64,000 bases of DNA, taken from NCBI RefSeq assembly GCF_030116705.1, contig NZ_JAOTIK010000001.1:3192001-3256000 (forward strand). The letters run 5' to 3'. Positions 8,076 through 15,859 of the stretch are shown here, in pieces (within the stretch, counting starts at the first letter, position 1; the number at the start of each line of letters is the position of its first letter). The translations under genes were made by a program, and so were the position numbers. A model generated the notes under the pieces. The model was given only the letters and a program-made list of their open reading frames with translations, was not told where the DNA came from and did not search any database. Source of the stretch: Streptomyces sp. ML-6. GTDB lineage: Bacteria; Actinomycetota; Actinomycetes; Streptomycetales; Streptomycetaceae.

Positions 8076-9565
8076 CCGGGCCAGACGATCGACTGGAGTT
8101 CGCCGTACGCGTGCAGGGCGTACGAGCCGACGTCGCGGCCCACTCCGCTCTTCTTGAACCCGCCGAACGGCGCCTCCATGTTCCGGCCGACGGTGTTCAC
8201 CCCGACCCCGCCGGCGCACAGCCGCCGGGCGATCCGGAAGGCGCGCGCCACGTCCCCGGACCAGACGTAGTCGATCAGTCCGTAGTCGCTGTCGTTGGCG
8301 AGCGCGATGCCCTCCTCCTCGTCGTCGAAGGGGACGACCACGACGACCGGGCCGAAGATCTCCTCGCGGGCGACGCGCATGTCGTTGGTGCAGTCGGCGA
8401 GGAGGGTGGGGGCGACGTAGAAACCCCGGTCGAGCCCGGCCGGGCGGGCGCCGCCCGTGACGACCCGCGCGCCCTCCTTCCGGCCGAGTTCCACGTACGC
8501 CTCGACGCGGTCGCGGTGGGCGGCGGAGATGACCGGCCCGACGACCGTGCCCCGGGCCGCGGGGTCGCCCACCTTCAGGTGGTTCGCGTACCCGGCGAGC
8601 TTCCCGACCAGCGCGTCGTGGACGCCGCGCTGGACGAGGACCCGGGTCGGGGCGGTGCAGATCTGGCCGCTGTAGAAGGAGAACGTGGTGCCGATGCCCG
8701 CCACCGCCGAGTCGAGGTCGGCGTCGTCGAGGACGATCGCGGCGCCCTTGCCGCCCAGCTCCATCAGCTGCCGTTTCATCCCGCGCCCGCACACCTCGCC
8801 GATGCGCTGCCCGACGGCGGTGGACCCGGTGAAGCTGACCATGTCGACGTCCTCGCAGTCGACGGCCGCCTCCCCCACCTCGGGGCCCGAGCCGGTGACG
8901 ACGTTGACGACCCCGGCCGGGACGCCCGCCTCCTGGAGCGCCTCGGCCATCCGGTGGACGGAGAGCGGGTCCTGCGGCGCGGGCTTCACGACGACGGTGT
9001 TGCCCATGGCGAGCGCGGGCGCGATCTTGCCCGCCGGGTTGGCCCACGGGTTGTTGTACGAGGTGATGCAGGTGACGACGCCGACCGGGCGGCGCACCGC
9101 GAGGGCCCCGAAGACGCCCGCCCGGCCCATCGGCCCGGCCTCGTTGATCTGCGGCGCGATCGGTTCCTCGACGGGTTCCAGGGCGCCCCTGGCGTACCGG
9201 CGGAAGCGGGCGGCGCCCACGGCCACCTGCATGCCCCTGGCCGTCGCCGTGGTGGCGCCGCTCTCCGCGCGGGCGAGGTCGGCGCAGGCGACGAGGTCGC
9301 GCCGTATCAGGTCGGCGGCCCGGTCGAGGATCGCGGCCCGCTCCTCGGGGCGGGTGCGGGACCAGGTGGTGAACGCCTCGCGGGCGGCGGCCGCCGCCGC
9401 GTGCACCTGCTCCCGGCTCGCCTCCGGGGCGAGGCCGACGACCTCCTCGGTCGCGGGGTCGATCACCTCGTAGTGGCCGTGGTCGGGCTCGGTCCACCGG
9501 CCGCCGATGAACAGGCGGCGCTTCTCCCCGTTCCGCTTCTCCCCGTTCATGCGGTGCCCGTTCAT
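8072..9565 (-). CDS. NAD(P)-dependent aldehyde dehydrogenase
   Basis: A 497-residue cytosolic ALDH-superfamily enzyme that oxidises an aldehyde to an acid. Hallmarks: cofactor-site segment VVTCITSYNNPWANP, general-base Glu in MELGGKG (about residue 268), nucleophilic Cys in SGQICTAPTR (about residue 303), then EEIFGPVV and the C-terminal NMEAPFGGFKKSGVGRD. The N-terminus has a short repeat (MNGHRMNGEKRNGEK), so the true start could be the second ATG at 9550. The first ATG overlaps the stop of the upstream amidohydrolase gene as ATGA, showing translational coupling; it is the last gene of that unit. The physiological aldehyde is unknown; context suggests it handles a product of the amidohydrolase and LLM enzymes. 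Confidence 0.88.
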   Translation of the reverse strand: MNGHRMNGEKRNGEKRRLFIGGRWTEPDHGHYEVIDPATEEVVGLAPEASREQVHAAAAAAREAFTTWSRTRPEERAAILDRAADLIRRDLVACADLARAESGATTATARGMQVAVGAARFRRYARGALEPVEEPIAPQINEAGPMGRAGVFGALAVRRPVGVVTCITSYNNPWANPAGKIAPALAMGNTVVVKPAPQDPLSVHRMAEALQEAGVPAGVVNVVTGSGPEVGEAAVDCEDVDMVSFTGSTAVGQRIGEVCGRGMKRQLMELGGKGAAIVLDDADLDSAVAGIGTTFSFYSGQICTAPTRVLVQRGVHDALVGKLAGYANHLKVGDPAARGTVVGPVISAAHRDRVEAYVELGRKEGARVVTGGARPAGLDRGFYVAPTLLADCTNDMRVAREEIFGPVVVVVPFDDEEEGIALANDSDYGLIDYVWSGDVARAFRIARRLCAGGVGVNTVGRNMEAPFGGFKKSGVGRDVGSYALHAYGELQSIVWPG

Positions 9566-11301
9566 ACGGTGCTCACCGTCCGGGTGTCGCGGCCGGAGCG
9601 GAGCACCGTGCCGGGGACCGCCCCGGTCACCTTGTCGTCGCGCAGGGTCTCCACCCCGTTGACCCGGACCGAGACGATGCCGATGGCCCGGGAGTCCAGG
9701 CGCGGGCTGTCGCCGGGCAGGTCGTGCACCAGGGTGGCGGGCCCGGCGTCCACCCGCTCGGGGTCGAAGAGGACGAGGTCGGCGTGGAAGCCCTCCTCGA
9801 TCCGGCCCCGTTCGCGGAGCCCGAAGAGCCGGGCGGGGTCGTCGGTGAGCATCTTCACCGCCTGCTCCAGGGGGACGAGCCTGCGCCCGCGCAGGCAGTC
9901 GCCCAGGAACCGGGTGGTGTACGGGGCGCCGCACATCCGGTCCAGGTGCGCGCCCGCGTCGGAGCCGCCGAGCATGACGTCCTCGTGCTCCCAGGTCTCG
10001 CGGCGCAGCGCCCAGGAGGCGGGGTCGTTGTCGGTGGGCATCGGCCACAGCACCGTGCGCAGTTCGTCGGCGGCGCAGATCTCGACGAGGCAGTGGAAGG
10101 GGTCCTGGCCGCGTTCGGCGGCGATGTCGCGCACCACCCGGCCGGTCAGCCCCTCGTTGGCCGCGCTGTAGGTGTCGCCGATGACGTAGCGTGCGAAGTC
10201 GGCGAGGCGGCGGAAGACCCCGGCCTCCTTGCTGTCGGCGCGGCGGAGCATCTCGGCGCGGGTGCCGGCGTCGCGGAGCCGTTCGATGCGCTCGAGGACG
10301 GGCAGCGCGAGGATGTCGCCCCAGCCGGGGATGAGGTTGAGGGCGCAGAAGGTGCCGAGCGACATGTTCATGGGGGTGAGGATCGGCATGGTCAGCGCGA
10401 CGATCCGGCCCCCGGCGCGGCGGGCCCGTTCGCTGGGGACCAGCTGGCGCGGTACGCGTTCGGGGACGGCGGCGTCGATGGTGAGGACGTTCCAGTTCAG
10501 CGGGCGCCCGGCGGTGGCGGTCATGTCGACGAGGAGGTCGATCTCCTCGTCGGAGAACTGGTCCAGGCAGCCGGCGACGATCGCTTCGAGCTGGGTGCCC
10601 TCGTGTTCGCCGACGGCCCGGGAGAGGGCGAGGAGTTCCTCGGGCTGCGCGGCCCGGGAGGCGACGGGCCGGCCGTCCCCGTCGGAGTGGGTGGCGGACT
10701 GGGTGGTGGACAGCCCCCACGCCCCGGCGTCCATCGCGTCGTGCAGCAGCCCGAGCATCGCGTCGAGCTGCGCCGGGGTGGGCCGGCCCTCGGTCGCGTC
10801 GGCGCCCATGACGTACCGACGCAGGGCGCAGTGCCCGACCATGAACCCGGCGTTGACGGCGATGCGCCCTTCGAGGGCGTCCAGGTACTCGCGGAAGCCC
10901 GACCAGGTCCAGTCCACCCCTTCCTCCAGGGCCCTGAGCGCCATCCCCTCCACCCGCGCCATCATGCGGCGGGTGTAGTCGGCGTCCTCGGGGCGGTCCG
11001 GGTGGAGCGGGGCGAGGGTGAATCCGCAGTTCCCCCCGGCGACGGTGGTGACGCCGTGGTTCATGGAGGGCGTGGCGTACGGGTCCCAGAAGAGCTGGGC
11101 GTCGTAGTGGGTGTGCGGGTCGACGAAGCCGGGCGCGAGGACGAGCCCGGTGGCGTCCTCGGTGGTGACGGCCGGCTCGGTGAGCGTGCCCGGTTCGGCG
11201 ACGACGGCGATGCGGCCGTCGCGGATGCCGACGTCGGCGGTGTACGAGGGTCCGCCGGTGCCGTCCACGACGGTGGCTCCGCGGATGAGGTGGTCGAGCA
11301 T
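9562..11301 (-). CDS. Amidohydrolase family 3 / N-acyl-D-amino-acid deacylase-like
   Basis: A 579-residue metal-dependent amidohydrolase resembling D-aminoacylases. It shows the N-terminal composite domain (IRGATVVDGTG, then DVGIRDGRIAVV), the first metal motif GFVDPHTHYDAQ (about residues 57-68), GNCGFTLAP, and the late metal/catalytic Asp in GGSDAGAH (about residues 444-451). The C-terminus refolds into the composite domain (GRIEEGFHADLVLFDPERV). In characterised relatives the enzyme hydrolyses N-acyl amides or lactam-like bonds; the natural substrate here is unknown. Its TGA overlaps the ATG of the aldehyde dehydrogenase. ATG with AAGGGA about 10 nt upstream. The 282-bp upstream gap to the next LLM gene contains tandem repeats, so it may have its own promoter. 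Confidence 0.85.
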   Translation of the reverse strand: MLDHLIRGATVVDGTGGPSYTADVGIRDGRIAVVAEPGTLTEPAVTTEDATGLVLAPGFVDPHTHYDAQLFWDPYATPSMNHGVTTVAGGNCGFTLAPLHPDRPEDADYTRRMMARVEGMALRALEEGVDWTWSGFREYLDALEGRIAVNAGFMVGHCALRRYVMGADATEGRPTPAQLDAMLGLLHDAMDAGAWGLSTTQSATHSDGDGRPVASRAAQPEELLALSRAVGEHEGTQLEAIVAGCLDQFSDEEIDLLVDMTATAGRPLNWNVLTIDAAVPERVPRQLVPSERARRAGGRIVALTMPILTPMNMSLGTFCALNLIPGWGDILALPVLERIERLRDAGTRAEMLRRADSKEAGVFRRLADFARYVIGDTYSAANEGLTGRVVRDIAAERGQDPFHCLVEICAADELRTVLWPMPTDNDPASWALRRETWEHEDVMLGGSDAGAHLDRMCGAPYTTRFLGDCLRGRRLVPLEQAVKMLTDDPARLFGLRERGRIEEGFHADLVLFDPERVDAGPATLVHDLPGDSPRLDSRAIGIVSVRVNGVETLRDDKVTGAVPGTVLRSGRDTRTVSTV

Positions 11302-11324
11302 GACGGGATTCCCTTCTGTTCTGG

Positions 11325-11405
11325 GGTGGGTGCGCGGCCGGGGTCCGTGGGGTGTGCGGCCGGGGTCTGGGGTGTGAGCCGGGGTGTGGGGTGTGCGGCC
11401 GGGGG
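11325..11405. repeat. About 20-bp GC-rich tandem repeat
   Basis: Roughly four imperfect units on TGGGGTGTGCGGCCGGGG-like sequence lie just upstream of the amidohydrolase start. The unit length drifts between 17 and 25 bp. No gene is supported here. Confidence 0.6.
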
Positions 11406-11532
11406 CGCGCACGGCCGCGGTGCGCGCCCCCGCCCGCACGGAGCGGCGGCCCGGGAAGACGCCGCGGTTCTCGACGGGGGCTCCGCCCCCGTGCCCCTGC
11501 CCCCTCGGTCACCGGAGGGGCCCGGTCCTTCC

Positions 11533-11599
11533 CTGCGCCGCGTTGCGCCCCGCTCTCCTGCGCCGCGTTGCGCCCCGCTCCTCCTACGCCGCGTTCCGG
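11533..11599. repeat. 25-bp tandem repeat copied from the 3' end of the LLM gene
   Basis: Two nearly identical units built on CTGCGCCGCGTTGCGCCCCG (starts 11533 and 11558) are followed by a third, diverged copy, CTACGCCGCGTTCCGG at 11584. The third copy is the C-terminal coding end and TAG stop of the LLM gene, so the array extends outward from that gene end. Confidence 0.75.
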
Positions 11600-12705
11600 A
11601 ACCGCGAGGTCCGGTGCACCGGGTCCGTGTCGATCGCCGGAATCACGTGCTCGCCGATCAGCCGGATCGAGTTCAGCGTGTCCTCGCGGCCGATCCCGAT
11701 CGGCAGCCCGAAGCTCAGCTGGTCCGCCCCCGCCTGCTCCCACCGCCTGCACTGCCGCAGGACCTCGTCCGGGTCCCCGCAGATCATCAGCTCCTCCGCG
11801 ATCAGCAGCTCGATGATCTCCTCGGTGTACTCCGGCAGCAGCTCGGGCCACTCCGGGATGCCCTCGGGCCGGGGGAACGTGTCGTGGTAGCGGAACAGCA
11901 GCGACTGGAGGTAGTTCAGCCCGCCGCCCACCGCGATCTCGACGGCCTTGGCGTGGGTCTCGGCGCAGATGGCCGTGGAGGTGACCATGACGTTGTCGTT
12001 GACGAAGTCGCCGACGGGCTCGGCCTCCTTGACCGCCGTCTTGTACGAGTCGACGACCCACTCCATGTCGGAGACCTTCTGCACGCTGAAGCCCAGCACG
12101 CCGAGCCCCTTCTTCCCCGCCATGGCGTACGAGGACGGGGACCCGGCGGCGTACCACATCGCCGGGTGCGACTTCCCGTACGGCTTGGGCAGGACCTTGC
12201 GCGGCGGCAGCGACCAGTGCTTGCCCTGGAAGCCGACGTACTCGTCCTGGAGCCACATCTTGGGGAACTCCGCGATGGTCTCCTCCCAGAGCTCCTTGGT
12301 GTGGTTCATGTCGGTGATGCCCGGCATGAAGCCCAGGATCTCGTGGCTGCCGGCCCCGCGCCCGGAGCCGAACTCGAAGCGTCCCTCGGAGAGGTGGTCG
12401 AGCATGGCGACCTTCTCGGCCACCTTCACCGGGTGGTTGACGGGGGCCAGCGGATTGAAGATGCCGGAGCCGAGGTGGATGCGTTCGGTGGCGTGGGCGA
12501 GGTAGCCCAGGTACACGTCGTTGGCCGAGAGGTGCGAGTACTCCTCCAGGAAGTGGTGCTCGGAGGCCCAGGCGTACTTGAAGCCGGACTTGTCCGCCTG
12601 GATGACGTACTCGGTCTCCTCGATCAGCGCCCTGTGCTCCGCCTCCGGGTCGACCCTGGCCCGTGCGGCAGGCACGTACCCCTGTACAAAGAGTCCGAAT
12701 TCCAA
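11584..12705 (-). CDS. LLM-class flavin-dependent oxidoreductase
   Basis: A 373-residue luciferase-like monooxygenase-type protein, longer than the F420/TIGR03619 relatives in this window. Landmarks: N-terminal MEFGLFVQGYVP, EHHFLEEYSHLSANDVYLG, PLAPVNHPVKVAEKVAMLDH (about residues 82-101), then EGRFEFGSGRGAGSHE, a typical FMN/F420-site block. Probably a C-oxygenating or dehydrogenating flavoenzyme. The predicted start is a TTG, which places the family N-terminal strand at residue 1; GGACGG lies about 10 nt upstream. Two CTGACG-type palindromes lie about 26 and 88 bp upstream of the start, indicating repressor control shared with the neighbouring divergent-looking unit. Last residues are RFRNAA. 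Confidence 0.82.
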   Translation of the reverse strand: MEFGLFVQGYVPAARARVDPEAEHRALIEETEYVIQADKSGFKYAWASEHHFLEEYSHLSANDVYLGYLAHATERIHLGSGIFNPLAPVNHPVKVAEKVAMLDHLSEGRFEFGSGRGAGSHEILGFMPGITDMNHTKELWEETIAEFPKMWLQDEYVGFQGKHWSLPPRKVLPKPYGKSHPAMWYAAGSPSSYAMAGKKGLGVLGFSVQKVSDMEWVVDSYKTAVKEAEPVGDFVNDNVMVTSTAICAETHAKAVEIAVGGGLNYLQSLLFRYHDTFPRPEGIPEWPELLPEYTEEIIELLIAEELMICGDPDEVLRQCRRWEQAGADQLSFGLPIGIGREDTLNSIRLIGEHVIPAIDTDPVHRTSRFRNAA

Positions 12706-12730
12706 GGGAGTTCACCGTCCTCAATCGTTT

Positions 12731-12745
12731 CTGACGCTCCGTCAG
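12731..12745. promoter_or_regulatory. Palindromic operator, site A
   Basis: CTGACGCTCCGTCAG is a perfect palindrome with a 3-nt centre, 26 bp upstream of the TTG start of the LLM gene. The spacing suits a TetR-type repressor site overlapping the promoter. Matching sites occur at 12793 and 14704. Confidence 0.7.
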
Positions 12746-12792
12746 ATCGTGATGCGTCCGACTGTTCCACCGGCACCCGGACCCGTCAATAG

Positions 12793-12807
12793 CTGACACA
12801 TCGTCAG
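12793..12807. promoter_or_regulatory. Palindromic operator, site B
   Basis: CTGACACATCGTCAG, the same dyad as site A with one arm mismatch, centred 62 bp from site A (about six helical turns). It lies just beyond the tandem array that ends the SDR gene. Confidence 0.68.
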
Positions 12808-12837
12808 AAGAATTGGAGGGTCCGGCGCGACCCGCCC

Positions 12838-12927
12838 GAAGCAGGCCGCCGCCCCGGAACAGGCCACCGCCCCGAAGCAGGCCGCCGTCCCAGGACAGGC
12901 CACCGCCCCGGAACGGGCCGCCGCCTC
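12838..12927. repeat. 18-bp tandem array (5 units) ending in the SDR stop codon
   Basis: Five consecutive 18-bp units on GGAACAGGCCACCGCCCC (starts 12838, 12856, 12874, 12892, 12910) with strict phase. The last unit overlaps the TGA stop of the SDR gene, and the following gene end (AGAACAGGCTGACGCC) still resembles the unit. Confidence 0.8.
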
Positions 12928-13723
12928 AGAACAGGCTGACGCCCGCCAGCCAGCCGCCGTCGATGACGAACGGCTGCCCGGTGATGTACGAGGAGTCCTC
13001 CGAGGTCAGGAACAGCGCCAGCGCCGCCACCTCCTGGGGCCGCCCGATCCGCCCCAGCGGCACGAGCTTGCGGTACAGCTCCGCCACCGCCTCCCGGGAC
13101 TCCTCCGGGTCCGCGTCCGGGTCCAGCGCCGCCGGGTTGGTCATCGCGGTGTCCACCGCCCCGGGGCAGAGCGCGTTGACCCGTATGCCCTTCGCGGCCA
13201 GCTCCACCGCCGCCACCCGGGTCAGCCCGATCACCGCGTGCTTGGTGGCGGCGTACGCGCCCACGTACGCCATGCCCGTGAGCCCCGTGTACGAGGCGGT
13301 GTTCACGATCGTCCCGCCCCCCGCGGCCTCGATCTCCGGCGCCACGTTCCTGATCCCGAGGAACGCCCCCACCTGGTTGACCCGCACCACCTGCTGGAAC
13401 TCCTCCAACGGTGTGGACACCAGCTCGTTGAACCGGAGGATGCCCGCGTTGTTGACCAGCCCGTCGATCCTCCCGTACGCGCCCTTCGCTGCGGCCACCG
13501 CGGCCCGCCAGTCCTCCTCCCGGCCCACGTCCAGGTGGACGAACCGGGCGGCGTCCTTCCCCAGGTCGCCCCGCAGCTCCTCGGCCAGCGCCTCGCCCTG
13601 CTCGTCGAGCACGTCGGCGACCACCACCCGCGCGCCCTCCGCGGCGAACAGCCGCGCCTCCTGCTCGCCCTGCCCGCGCGCCGCGCCGCTGATCAGTACG
13701 ACCCGCCCGTCCAGCTTGCCCAT
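12926..13723 (-). CDS. SDR-family NAD(P)-dependent oxidoreductase
   Basis: A 265-residue classical short-chain dehydrogenase/reductase. Cofactor loop SGAARGQGE (about residues 12-20, TGxxxGxG type), Asp ending beta-2 in VVVADVLDE favouring NAD(H), LVNNAGI (about 88-94), catalytic Ser in NTASYTG, Tyr and Lys in YAATK (about 158-162), and C-terminal ITGQPFVIDGGW. Acts on an alcohol or ketone not identifiable here. It follows the F420-type LLM gene by 10 bp in the same direction, so the two are almost certainly one transcript starting at the CTGACG operator at 14704. Confidence 0.9.
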   Translation of the reverse strand: MGKLDGRVVLISGAARGQGEQEARLFAAEGARVVVADVLDEQGEALAEELRGDLGKDAARFVHLDVGREEDWRAAVAAAKGAYGRIDGLVNNAGILRFNELVSTPLEEFQQVVRVNQVGAFLGIRNVAPEIEAAGGGTIVNTASYTGLTGMAYVGAYAATKHAVIGLTRVAAVELAAKGIRVNALCPGAVDTAMTNPAALDPDADPEESREAVAELYRKLVPLGRIGRPQEVAALALFLTSEDSSYITGQPFVIDGGWLAGVSLF

Positions 13724-13733
13724 GGCCTGACTC

Positions 13734-14678
13734 CTACCTGTCGAGATGGGGGGCGACCCCGGCGGCGAACGCCGCCATCTGGTCGGTCAGTTCGGTGCGG
13801 CTCCGGCTGCGGAACCGCACCTGGATCTGGTGGACGCCCATGTCCGCGTACGCGCGCAGCGACTCGGCGACGGCCTCCGGCTTCCCGGTGAGGGTGCGCC
13901 GCCCGACGGGCCAGTCCGGCTCGCCGATGTACAGCGGCTCGGTGATCGCGCCGACGACGATCGGCTCCTCGATCCCGGCCGCCTCGCGCAGCCGCCGCAG
14001 CCGGGCGATCTGCGCGGGCAGCTTCTCCCGCGGGTCGCCCTGGGGCAGCCAGCCGTCCCCCCGCACCGCCGCCCGGCGCACCGCGGCGGGCGAGGAACCG
14101 CCCACCCAGACCGGCACCCGCCCCCGGGCCGGCCGCGGCAGCTGCCCGAGCCCGGAGAAGGCGAACCGCTCCCCCGCGAACTCCGGGTACTCCTCGGGGC
14201 CGAGCGCCGCCCGCAGCGCGTCGATGGTCTCGTCGAGCACCCCGCCGCGCCCCTCGAAGTCGGCCCCGAGCGCCTCGAACTCCTCCGGTACGTGCCCGGC
14301 CCCGACCCCGAGGATCAGCCGGCCGCCGCTGAGGTGGTCGAGGGTGGCGTACTGCTTCGCGGTGGCCAGCGGGTGCCGCAGCCCGACGACCGCGACATGG
14401 CTCATCAGCAGGACCCGCTCCGTGATCCCGGCGAGAAAGGCGAGCGTGGCGACCGGGTCGTACCAGACGGTGCCCATGACCCCGGCGAGCCGCCGCGGGA
14501 TCGCGACGTGGTCGCAGCTCGCCAGATAGGCGAAGCCGGTGCGGTCGGCGGTGCGGGCGACGGCGGCGAGGTCCTCGGGCCCGGCCCCGGCCTCCCACCC
14601 CTCGGCGTAGATGGTGCTCTGCGACTGGACCGGCAGCTGCATCCCGTACGACAGCGGCCCGGTGAGCGGTATCGGCAC
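13734..14678 (-). CDS. LLM-class F420-dependent oxidoreductase (TIGR03619-like)
   Basis: A 314-residue luciferase-like oxidoreductase. The signature PLATAKQYATLDHLSGGRLI (about residues 103-122) followed by LGVGAGHVPEEFEALG is typical of the actinobacterial F420-dependent subgroup; AGVMGTVWYDPVATLAFLAG precedes it. Predicted start is GTG with GGAGGAGG 9-16 nt upstream. First gene of a two-gene unit with the SDR. A CTGACG-type palindrome 26 bp upstream of the start matches those in front of the larger LLM gene. Its relation to the LLM gene at the left edge is family-level only. Confidence 0.86.
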   Translation of the reverse strand: MPIPLTGPLSYGMQLPVQSQSTIYAEGWEAGAGPEDLAAVARTADRTGFAYLASCDHVAIPRRLAGVMGTVWYDPVATLAFLAGITERVLLMSHVAVVGLRHPLATAKQYATLDHLSGGRLILGVGAGHVPEEFEALGADFEGRGGVLDETIDALRAALGPEEYPEFAGERFAFSGLGQLPRPARGRVPVWVGGSSPAAVRRAAVRGDGWLPQGDPREKLPAQIARLRRLREAAGIEEPIVVGAITEPLYIGEPDWPVGRRTLTGKPEAVAESLRAYADMGVHQIQVRFRSRSRTELTDQMAAFAAGVAPHLDR

Positions 14679-14703
14679 CGGACGGCCTCCTCCCCGATCG
14701 AAT

Positions 14704-14718
14704 CTGACGCATCGTCAC
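14704..14718. promoter_or_regulatory. Palindromic operator, site C
   Basis: CTGACGCATCGTCAC, same dyad as sites A and B with the last base changed, 26 bp upstream of the GTG start of the LLM/SDR unit. This is the same distance from the start as site A is from its gene, which supports a shared repressor. Confidence 0.7.
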
Positions 14719-14795
14719 TTAAAGGCGCGGGGCCATCGTCGTGCCTGACGCTGCATCAAACAAGGGGCGGGGGCCGCCCGGGCCCGGCCGAATCC

Positions 14796-14863
14796 CGGAC
14801 CAGGGCGGGGCGGACCCCCGGGCCGGCCCCGGACCAGAGCGGGGCGAACCCCTGGGCCGAGGC
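14796..14863. repeat. 34-bp imperfect direct repeat (2 copies)
   Basis: Two adjacent copies of CGGACCAGRGCGGGGCGRAC followed by CCCYKGGGCCG-like sequence. The function is unknown; it sits between the operators and the secreted-protein gene. Confidence 0.6.
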
Positions 14864-15063
14864 ACCACCCCCACCCGGCCCCGGGCCCGCACGGTCAAGG
14901 GCGCCCCTTTGGCCATCCACCCTCGCGGAACAGGACATACCGCATGATGCATGCCAACGCGCTCGATACCGACTGATAGGCATATGCCCAGCCGTACTGA
15001 TCCCGCCGGTGCGCGCGGCCCCTCGGGAGCGCACGCACCGGCCCACCGGAACGAGGTATGCCC

Positions 15064-15768
15064 GTGAGATCGCTCCGCCGCGCCATCGGTTGGTCCGCCA
15101 CCGCCCTGGCCACCGTGCTCGCCCTCACCTCGCTCGGCGGCACGGCCGCAGCGGCCCCCGCGGAGACCTCCGCCGCGGCGTCCGTCGGCCCCGTCAAGCT
15201 CTACGTCAAGGGGTTCGGCAGCGGTCCGCTGAACGTCGCCGAGCAGTCCGCCCGGCAGACCGGCCTCGACGCCGCGGTCGCCCGGGGCTTCGCCCGCTCC
15301 GACTGCCGGGTGAGCGCCGGTCCCACCGTCGTCAACTCCCTCCCGAACGGCTGGGTGCAGGTCCACATCGAGTACCTGTGCACCGGCGAGCCGGTCGTGG
15401 GCTCCCCGACCTTCGTGCTCAAGCGCTACCACAAGAGCTCCGACACCCTGAGCACCCCGTGGGACGCCCCCGTCGGCTACGACCTGCAGGGCCCCCTGGG
15501 CACCCTGTACACCGCACCGAACCCGGGCACCCACCCCCTCTACCTCTGCCAGGTGCGCGGCGACCACTTCGCCACCACCGACGTCGGCTGCGAGGGCCAG
15601 ACGTACGTGACCCGGCTCGGCTGGCTGTACGGCGCACCGCCCGCCGGGGTGTCGAGCCTGCCGCTGCTGCGCTGCCTGCGCAAGGAGAACCGGCAGATCT
15701 TCGAGTCCCACCAGCCCGACTGCGAGGGCCAGATCCACGGCGGCACGCTCGGCTACCTCCTGCCCTGA
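15064..15768 (+). CDS. Secreted protein with two DUF5648-like repeats
   Basis: A 234-residue exported protein (236 if the ATG at 15058 is used). GAGG lies 7 nt before this GTG but only 1 nt before the ATG, so I prefer the GTG. A Sec signal peptide is clear: basic RSLRR, hydrophobic core, AxA-type site near TAAAAPAE. The C-terminal half holds two related modules, PLYLCQVRGDHFATTDVGCE and LLRCLRKENRQIFESHQPDC, each ending in CEGQ and a Gly-Trp/Tyr-Leu strand. This resembles DUF5648/beta-propeller-like lectin repeats, with a disulfide predicted in each. The mature N-terminal domain (about 35-120) is not recognised. Probably extracellular and possibly carbohydrate- or surface-binding. Monocistronic. 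Confidence 0.75.
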   Translation: MRSLRRAIGWSATALATVLALTSLGGTAAAAPAETSAAASVGPVKLYVKGFGSGPLNVAEQSARQTGLDAAVARGFARSDCRVSAGPTVVNSLPNGWVQVHIEYLCTGEPVVGSPTFVLKRYHKSSDTLSTPWDAPVGYDLQGPLGTLYTAPNPGTHPLYLCQVRGDHFATTDVGCEGQTYVTRLGWLYGAPPAGVSSLPLLRCLRKENRQIFESHQPDCEGQIHGGTLGYLLP

Positions 15769-15803
15769 CCACCCTGACGCCCTGATCCTCCCTGACCGCC
15801 CCG
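15759..15803. repeat. Short CCCTGA-based repeat spanning the stop codon
   Basis: The stop of the secreted-protein gene (CCCTGA) is followed by three more CCCTGA blocks at 8-10 bp intervals. This is another example of a tandem array that includes a stop codon, here on the plus strand. Confidence 0.6.
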
Positions 15804-15859
15804 CCCACCCCTCCCGCTCCTGACGCCCCGGCGCCGGGCGGGGGCCCGGCGGGGCCGTC

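Larger units (their letters stand above)
14679..15057. other. Regulatory gap with operator and GC-rich repeats
   Basis: About 380 bp between divergent units. It contains operator site C, a degenerate second copy at 14745 (CTGACGCTGCATCAA), a repeat pair, and an AT-richer stretch around 14935-14990 that may hold the promoter of the secreted protein. No gene is supported. Confidence 0.55.

Noticed and set aside
9724..12792. A 1,022-codon plus-strand open frame
   Set aside because: Its composition is the mirror of the minus-strand genes (Val/Gly/Arg-rich, no family motifs, poor codon bias). It is a shadow.
8072..12799. A 1,575-codon open frame on the minus strand spanning three genes
   Set aside because: Only the first 497 codons from the left match a family (aldehyde dehydrogenase). 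The rest is antisense or off-frame reading of the amidohydrolase and LLM genes, common in very high GC DNA.
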